From the NCBI GenBank assembly GCA_035048495.1, contig CM068553.1, positions 22,321,190-22,385,189 on the forward strand: a stretch of 64,000 bases of DNA, given 5' to 3'. Each line of letters opens with the position of its first letter. Position 1 is the stretch's first letter. The notes under the pieces are model-generated. The model was not told the origin of the DNA. It ran no database searches and saw only the letters and a program-made list of their open reading frames with translations. Below, piece after piece: positions 57,985 to 64,000 of the stretch. Origin of the DNA: Euptelea pleiosperma (lineage: Eukaryota; Streptophyta; Magnoliopsida; Ranunculales; Eupteleaceae). Made by a program: the position numbers and the translations under genes.

Positions 57985-58222
57985 TGAGGTGCGGTCGACC
58001 GGTCATAATGGTCAATCGACCGGGCATGTTTGGTCGACCGGACCTTTTGTTCCGTCGGCCCGACCCCGCAAACATAAAAATAGAAACCCAAAAAATATAA
58101 TTCGGTCGACCGGACCTTTTGTTCGGTCGACCTGACTTCGCAAACTCCATTTTCAAAAAACCCAATTGTTTTGACGGTTTATTCGGTCGGCCAGAAAATT
58201 TCATAGGTTGACCGACTTCGTA
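57985..58222. repeat. CCGGTCGACCGG-type palindrome array before the G accessory gene
   Basis: About eight units: three GGTCGACCGG and five variants (AATCGACCGG, GGTCGACCTG, GGTCGGCCAG and others), in the position held by CCAATCGATTGG in D and E. Many units are followed by CCTTTTGTTCGG. The 150-codon minus frame across it repeats SGRPN because of this array and is not a protein. Confidence 0.85.
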
Positions 58223-58264
58223 GATTACAGACCAGAAACCCAAAACAACAAAACAAATTATCAC

Positions 58265-58682
58265 TCACCAAATTTTTACACAAAAAGCTAACTAATCATT
58301 ATTTGAATGATTAGACTATTAGACTAACTGAAATACTGAAGATAGGATATTCAATATGAACTCAAATATTTAAGTCAATACCAACAAAAATTAATCAATG
58401 GGACAAACTCCGATAGATTTCCTCAGATAATTATTTCTGAGTGAATCTAAAGGTTTAGTCAAAATATCAGCAAGTTGAATTTCTATGTTCACATATTCTA
58501 ATGAAATTATTCTATTCTTCAACCAATTCTCGAATAAAGTGATGTCTAATATCTATGTGCTTGGTTCTAGAGTGCTGTACAGGATTTTTAGAAATATAAA
58601 TTGCACTCGTATTATCACAGAATAAATTCATAGATCCTTGATTAATTCCATAATCCGATAACATTTGCTTCATTCAAATTAA
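58265..58682 (-). other. Spacer between RNase H and palindrome array of G
   Basis: AT-rich. The part near 58430-58680 continues RNase H C-terminal coding sequence in broken frames (for instance the region of the TAACAACTGTCAGTGG match). No other gene. Confidence 0.5.
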
Positions 58683-59858
58683 CTAGGCATAACAACTGTC
58701 AGTGGCAATATATTCTGCTTCAGCAATAGACAAAGATATAGCATTCTGTTTTTTGCTGTGCCAAGCTACCAAATAATTTCCAATATAGAAACACCCACCA
58801 CTGGTGCTTTTATGATCATCAGCATTTCCTGCCCAATCGGCATCCAAATAGCCAACAATTTCATTGTTAGTCTCAAGAGGATACCAGAGACCGTATTCAA
58901 TGGTACCACTAACATATTTAATGATTCTTTTAACAGTCGAGAGATGAGATTCTTTTGGGTCAGATTGATACTTAGCACAAGCTCCTACACTAAAGGCAAT
59001 ATGGGGTCTGCTAGTTGTGAGATAGAGAAGACTACCAATCATGCTTATGTACAGAATCTAATCAATTGATTTTCCACTCAAATCCTTGGTGAGTTTAATG
59101 CTAGTGTTCATTGGAGTGTGTGAAGATTTAGATGATTTTAGGCCAAAATTTTAAGCAATTCTTTAGAATATTTAGATTGAGAAAAAATATATTTTCTAAT
59201 TGTTTAACTTGAAGCCCTAGAAAGAAGTTCAGTTCACCTTCCATGCTCATCTCAAATTCAAATTTCATAGCTTGAGCAAATTCTAAAGCATGCATTTCAG
59301 AAATTGAGCCAAAGACAATATCATCAACATATATATGGGATATTAGAACACCATTATCTCTTTTCTTAATAAACATTATTTTATCAGCAGTTCCTCTTGT
59401 GAATCCATTTTCCAATAGAAATTGAGTTAATCTTACCAAGCTCTTGTTGCTTGTTTCAACTCATATAAGGCTTTCTTAAGCCTATAAACATGATTACTTT
59501 TATGAGGGTCTTCAAAACCCTTAGGTTGTTCTACATAGATTTCTTCTTCTAGAATCTCATTTAGAAAAACACTCTTAACATCCATTTGATAGAGTTTAAA
59601 TTTTAAGACATGGGCTAATGCTAAGAGAATCCTAATAGATTCTAGTCTAGCCACTGGGGTAAAAGTCTGATCAAAATCAATCCCTTTAACTTGTGAATAC
59701 CCATGAGCCACTAATCTAGCTTTGTTTCTAGTTATTACTCCGTTCTCATCAAGTTTATTCTTATATATCCACTTAGTTCCTATCACATTTTTATCCAAGG
59801 GTCTAGGGGTTAGAAACCAAACATCATTTCTCTTAAATTGATTTAACTCCTCTTGCAT
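58683..59858 (-). pseudogene. pol: Copia reverse transcriptase and RNase H of element G
   Basis: Three frames joined by frameshifts. 59858-59433: RT start MQEELNQFKRNDVWFLTPRP, GTKWIYKNKLDENG, KARLVAHGYSQVKGIDFDQT, YQMDVKSVFLNEILEEEIYV (catalytic Asp in QMDV). 59439-59128: IYVDDIVFGSIS (YVDD), LNFFLGLQVKQ. 59042-58683: MIGSLLYLTTSRPHIAF, YLDADWAGNADDHKSTSG (RNase H Asp), AEAEYIATDSCYA. Motif content is complete, but the frames are broken and so inactive. Confidence 0.88.
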
Positions 59859-60033
59859 AGCATTTATCCAATGTTTATCTAAAAGAGCTTTTTTAATGTC
59901 TTTTGGTTCAATTTTAGGGTCTAGGGGTTAGAAACTAAACATCATTTCTCTTAAATTGATTTAACTTCTTTTGCATAGCATTTATCTAATGTTCATCTAA
60001 AAGAACTTTTTTAATGTGTCTTGGTTCAATTTT
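59798..60033. repeat. 118-bp tandem duplication in the RT N-terminus of G
   Basis: Units 59798-59915 and 59916-60033 share most bases (starting AGGGTCTAGGGG on the plus strand). The copies have diverged, so the duplication is not recent. Confidence 0.85.
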
Positions 60034-60183
60034 AGAGATAAAGAATAAATGACTGGATATATTTTGCAATTGACTTCTTGTACGCACACCACTATCCTTG
60101 TTTCCAATAAATCTAAATTAGGATGATCTTTAATGTATTTCCATTCTCTGGGTTGTGAACACTTGTTTCACCTTTTTCAATAT

Positions 60184-61060
60184 TTATAGATTCTTCATCT
60201 CATCTAAATTATCACCAATTTCTAGAGATTCATCATACTTGTGATTATCAAATTCTCTACCATTGTCACTTCTAATCCTGAGAATAGACAAACTTTTCTC
60301 ATTTTGAACTTTTTTACAAATTTTCATGAGTTCATCAAAAGCTTCAGATTTTTCTCTAAGAAAAGTTATACAAGTAAATCTGGAGAAATCATTAACAACA
60401 GTTAAGAAATATCTTTTTCCACCATGACTTTCTATTCTATTAAGTCCAACAAAGTCCATATGTAACAATTCAAGAATTCTAGAGGTATCAATATTTTTTA
60501 TCTTTTTGTGTGAGTTTCTAACTTGTTTTCCTTTTAGGCAAGACCCACAAATAGTTTGATCATTTTTATTGAGTTTTAGAATTCCTTTTATTAATTCTTT
60601 CCTACTGATCTTGGCTAAGTCTTTAAAATTTATGTATCCTAGACGTTGGTGCCATAGTTCTGTTTCATTAGTTAGTACCATGTTGCACTTAATCGAACCA
60701 CCAGTCTCAATGACATAACAATTATCAGTATTTCTATTTTCTTGAATTATTACTTTGTTGGAAGTTTTGTCTATGATTTCACATTTCTCTTTCGAGAACT
60801 TACATATATGATATTTATCACAAATCTGACTAATACTTAGGAGGTTATGTTTTAGACCATCTACACACAAAACATTCTCAATCTTAGGTATACTTGGACC
60901 TTGAATAGTCCCTCTACTAATTATTTTAGCACTACTGCCATCACCAAATGTAACCTCACCATCATGACATTCATCAAAGAAACAAAAATGAGATCTTTCT
61001 CTAGTCATGTGTCTGGAGCATCCACTATCCAAATACCACTTAGAAGTTTCATGTGCAATT
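60184..61060 (-). pseudogene. pol: Copia protease start and integrase of element G, C-terminally deleted
   Basis: Frame reads ETSKWYLDSGCSRHMTRERS (protease DSG, codon upstream of 61032), LLSISQICDKYHICKFSKEK, then integrase zinc site WHQRLGYIN (second His replaced by Tyr) with CGSCLKGK, and core HMDFVG (first Asp) and RSDNGREF (second Asp). The sequence then passes directly into linker (ESLEIGDNLDEMKNL). The catalytic Glu and the integrase C-terminus are deleted. Confidence 0.85.
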
Positions 61061-61340
61061 AGAGCAGTATGAATAACGAAACATTTTTCAATATATTTCT
61101 TATTCTATCTTTTTATGGGAGTATTTTCATTCTGGTTGATCTGAGAGTTATTAAGGTTTTCTTTTCTATTTTTAGCTTTAGCATTTAAATCTACTAATTT
61201 TTTAAACAATTCCTTTTATTTGTTTAGTTTCCTGATTTCCTCAAAAATTTTTAGATCATTCTCTTATTTTTATTTGGAAATTCTAATTTCTTTTTAAGAA
61301 CATTACAATTATATTTTTTATGTCTAGAATGTCTACAATA
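61061..61340 (-). pseudogene. gag: gag C-terminus remnant of element G
   Basis: In broken frames: a knuckle relic YCRHSRHKKYNC near 61310-61335 and Lys/Asn-rich sequence up to protease. Cut by E at 61341. Confidence 0.5.
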
Positions 61341-61341
61341 T

Positions 61342-62281
61342 TTTAAGGAATATTTTCATATACAATTTGGCAAAGATTTTGTTTGACATAAAAACATTCT
61401 TGTAACCATTCCTACGAGCACTAGTGTAGTGTGGAGATGTCGTGGTACGCATACTTCGCCTACTACTTGAAGACTAAAAGACAGAGATAGTAAGAATCAG
61501 ATAGTTGACGACATGAGTCATCTGAGTAACTGCCCATTCGTCAGTTAAAGATCGTGTACGCTCAATTAAGAAGGTAAATGACTTAGTGGCCATAGGAATT
61601 ATTTAAAATGAATAAAATATAATGGTCAAACCTAGTCATTGGACAGACCCCAGTCTGAGTCAAAGATATTGACTATTGGGAGAGTACAATCGATTAGACA
61701 CCTATACCCAATCGATTGGACATAGCCCAATCGATTGGAGACTCTGTGTAATCGATTGGAAGCTATGAGGCAAAAACTTATTTCAGCCCGATCGATTGGA
61801 GACTCTATGAAATCGATTAGAGTCTTCGGGATAGAAACTTTTTTGAGTCCAATCGATTAGAGACCTTTGTGTAATCGATTGGAGCTTACGGATCAGGAAA
61901 CTTATTGAAGCCAATATATTAGACACATATACCCAATCGATTGGACCCAGAGTACAATCGATTGGACCTTGCTCGAACTCAGTCTTTCTCAGATTCGAAT
62001 TTTGTAGTTCCATTATCCCACATCTCACACGACTCAAGGTCACGAATTTTATAATACAACCCTTTTATACCTTCTCTAAACACACACAGAGACACAGAGT
62101 TTATTAGAGTACCTATTTGAAGAGCAATAAGCTTATTTTCCATTTACATCTTGTGAGCTTGTTCTTCTTCTTGATCAAAGCCAAGTGCTTGATCTATCCC
62201 TCAACTTAGGTCTTCCACTCATATATTCGACCTAGTAGCCTGCGTGTACCAGTGTGACTCAACACCTTTTGAGCAACCTAG
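61342..62281 (+). repeat. LTR of element E, 3'-truncated
   Basis: Aligns with 40405-41460 of D. Palindrome array 61686-61970 with about 11 units, several decayed to AATCGATTAG; TATA-like TTTATAATA at 62047-62055. A small deletion removes the stretch after the AGAGACACAGAG motif. Confidence 0.85.
61686..61970. repeat. CCAATCGATTGG-type palindrome array, LTR of E
   Basis: About 11 units; exact ones and variants AATCGATTAG, GATCGATTGG, AATATATTAG. Confidence 0.88.
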
Positions 62282-62287
62282 TATGAC

Positions 62288-62342
62288 CCAATTGATTGGC
62301 TTTGCTCCAATCGATTGGCCACTTAGCCCAATCGATTGGACA
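62288..62342. repeat. Internal palindrome array before the accessory gene of E
   Basis: Three units left (AATTGATTGG, AATCGATTGG twice), 15 bp before TTATAAAA (62358-62365). Confidence 0.88.
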
Positions 62343-62357
62343 TTGCGACGTTCAATT

Positions 62358-62365
62358 TTATAAAA
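62358..62365 (+). promoter_or_regulatory. TATA-like box of the E accessory gene
   Basis: TTATAAAA at the same place relative to array and ATG as in D (38245-38252). Confidence 0.55.
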
Positions 62366-62578
62366 CCCAAAAATGGGTCATTTTCAACCCCAATCGATCC
62401 AATCGCCTCCCAGATTTCTCTCAATCGATCGCAGGTGCCCGATCTACTATTTCCATACTGTTTTGTGAAGTGATTCTCTCGATTTCTCCAATTTTCTACT
62501 TCATCTTCTTCGTTGGATTTTGGAGAGTTTTGGGTAAAAATGGAGTTGTTTTAGTATTTTCTTCTATTTTTGGTTCTT

Positions 62579-64000
62579 ATGGTGACAAATCCTCGTTGTA
62601 GAAGAGCGATTGTAGTCTCAAAAGAAGAGAGTGCCGATGATGAACCTCTTGCACAACGGACCCAATCTCGCGTAAAACGAGGTGGTCGACTTAGTGGTTC
62701 GCGGCACTCCGAGCGGGGTGAATCATCTAGAGGCTTTAGGAGAGCTCATTCCTGGGGTCGTTCCGGTCATACTTAGATTCCTTCAGTGAGTGCTCCCATT
62801 TTTTCATTTATTTCTGATTCAGCTAGACATCGTTTTGAGCATTTCTCTGGTCGGAAATTCACTACTGAGAGAGTAGTTGAATTTAGCAATATTTTGGGTA
62901 TTATGGTTCATTCTATGTTCGTATCTCGTGAGTGGATTCCTGCTACTTGGTTGAACATCCCATTTTATCCTGTCTTGGTTAAACTCTTTTATGCCAACAT
63001 GCATTGCATTCAGTGTGATGACCCGAGTGAGCTATCCTTTCAGACTTATGTCTCTGGGGCTCACCTGACTATTACACCTAATTTGATTTCTACTTTGTTG
63101 GACATACCTCATTCCCCTACTTCATTTGAGTACCTTCCCAGGACTCGTAAGATGATGACTGCTAGAGCTACTTTGACCGAGACTCTCACAGGTTAGTTAT
63201 TTAATTGGAGTACTTTTCTTTCACTTACCTCTCCTCCCTGAGTATCGGTTGTTGCACCTCATCTGTGGGTACAACATTGATCCACCTGGGCATGGGGCAC
63301 AGGTGAACATTGATCATCTCCAGCTTCTATATCATCTTGGTACTGGGTTTGTTATTGACCTTCCGAGGTTTATGTTTAGAGCCATGGTTAGAGTGGGTAG
63401 CCAGTTGGCTAACCATCTGTGTCTTCCATTTCCTCTACTGGTGAGCTCATTATACTTCACTTGGATGTTCCGATCCTAGATTCCGAGGAGGTTTGCTCTC
63501 CTGTGGGGCCCATTGGACCCTCCACTATCAGGAAGAGCATGTCTCAGGTTCGGAAAGTGACAGATGTTCCTCCACACTTTGATGATATTTTTAATGAGGA
63601 CTTGGGAGATGATACTGAGCCAGGCGTCCAGCCAACAGATACTGAGATGCATTCTCCAGAGCCACATCCATCCTTTGTCCAGCCTCTAGAGATGCCTGCA
63701 CCTTACTCATTTGAGTCTCTTCATCATCAGATAGTGAGATTCGACCAACGGCTTACGTCTCATGAGGAACGGACGGCTCAGGATTTTTGCCGTCTAGAGG
63801 AGCGTTAGGATGCTGGTTTCAACCGGATGACTGGCACTCTTACGGATATGCAACAATATATGGAGTATTAGTTTACCATGATGGGCTTTGGACAACATCC
63901 ACTAGTTCATGGTCCAAATCAGCAGGATGGTATTGGCCCATCGACCAAGTCTCCGAGAGAGAGATTTCTTAAGAGTTATCTAGTATTTGTTTTTATTTTG
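62579..64000 (+). pseudogene. Accessory gene of element E, partial at window end
   Basis: ATG 62579-62581: MVTNPRCRRAIVVSKEESAD, then RGGRLSGSRHSERGES, TAG at 62774-62776, then the transposon-protein core (62786-63196) ending at a TAG shared in position with D (39075). A 2-bp deletion near 63225 shifts the frame. The tail resumes at 63419-63808 (VTDVPPHFDDIFNEDLGDD; RFDQRLTSHEERTAQ) and ends with a TAG again shared with D (39690). Similarity continues to about 63985. Not functional here. Confidence 0.78.

Larger units (their letters stand above)
57330..61340 (-). mobile_element. Element G: decayed SIRE-like Ty1/copia element with pol
   Basis: Read right to left: gag zinc-knuckle remnant (cut by E at 61341), protease start, integrase, RT, RNase H, spacer, palindrome array, TATA-like box, accessory gene. 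No LTR of G was identified. Frames are broken by several frameshifts and an integrase deletion. It differs from D/E in its palindromic motif and accessory protein, so it is a related but separate family. Confidence 0.8.
61342..64000 (+). mobile_element. Element E: SIRE-like relative of D with internal deletion, running off the window
   Basis: LTR start TTTAAGGAAT (TGTAAGG in D), palindrome array, degenerate TATA; then at about 62281 a direct jump to the internal array and accessory gene. The LTR end, primer site, gag and anything between are deleted. The left flank is G's gag. Confidence 0.82.

Noticed and set aside
57812..58264. 150-codon minus frame with repeated SGRPN motif
   Set aside because: Its repeats are the CCGGTCGACCGG array; it lies in the promoter position of the accessory gene and has no similarity in D or E.

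Overview
This window is plant repeat DNA, most like angiosperm heterochromatin. It is made almost entirely of nested LTR retrotransposons, and I recognise no host protein-coding gene, rRNA gene or intact tRNA gene. Two lineages dominate. The first is a Ty3/gypsy group of Athila type: LTRs of roughly 1.7-3 kb starting TGATATTYGC and ending TTTCA or TTCCA, a tRNA-Asp-type primer site TGGCGCC, and a single gag-pol frame. The second is a Ty1/copia group of SIRE/Maximus type: an initiator-Met-type primer site, a UBN2-like gag, and an extra gene behind pol with its own upstream promoter-like region.

Layout. 1-24436 is element A (+), an Athila-like element without capsid core, protease core, RT, RNase H or integrase. 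Its 3' LTR is split by element B (7675-22759, minus strand), a complete 15,085-bp Athila with LTRs that look identical (2820 bp each, offset 12,265), target duplication CGGCC, and one TGA stop in an otherwise open gag-pol. 24437-44700 is element C (minus): gag start, leader, primer site and 5' LTR of an older Athila into which A inserted. C's leader holds a solo LTR (25407-31019, TSD ACACT) that holds another solo LTR of its own kind (27228-29937, TSD ATTAG). C's 5' LTR holds D (33601-43272, +), a SIRE-like LTR-gag-accessory gene-LTR-gag-LTR tandem without pol. 44701-45840 is a patchwork of LTR pieces. 46629-50256 is a solo LTR containing a second solo LTR (47252-48980, TSD GGAAC). 50257-53985 is unclassified DNA with a TIR-like element, a CACTA-like block and a diverged duplication. 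53986-56922 is another solo LTR (TSD ATCCA). 57330-61340 is a decayed minus-strand SIRE-like element G with protease, integrase, RT, RNase H and accessory gene. E (61342-end, +), a relative of D, sits in G's gag.

Inferred order of events: the LTR at 44701 first, then C, then A, then B (probably the youngest, because of its matching LTRs); the solo LTRs and D came after C. At least five solo LTRs against one complete LTR pair indicates strong loss by LTR-LTR recombination.

The most unusual signals are: (1) arrays of 12-bp self-complementary motifs centred on TCGA placed before TATA boxes in the SIRE-like elements, both in the LTR and before the internal accessory gene, with CCAATCGATTGG in D/E and CCGGTCGACCGG in G; (2) a tRNA-like D-arm/T-arm pair (Pol III A and B boxes) at constant 42-nt spacing in nearly all Athila LTRs; (3) a duplicated 65-codon module replacing the protease core in element A; (4) a conserved GC-rich hairpin in the Athila LTRs. 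All comparisons here were made by eye.
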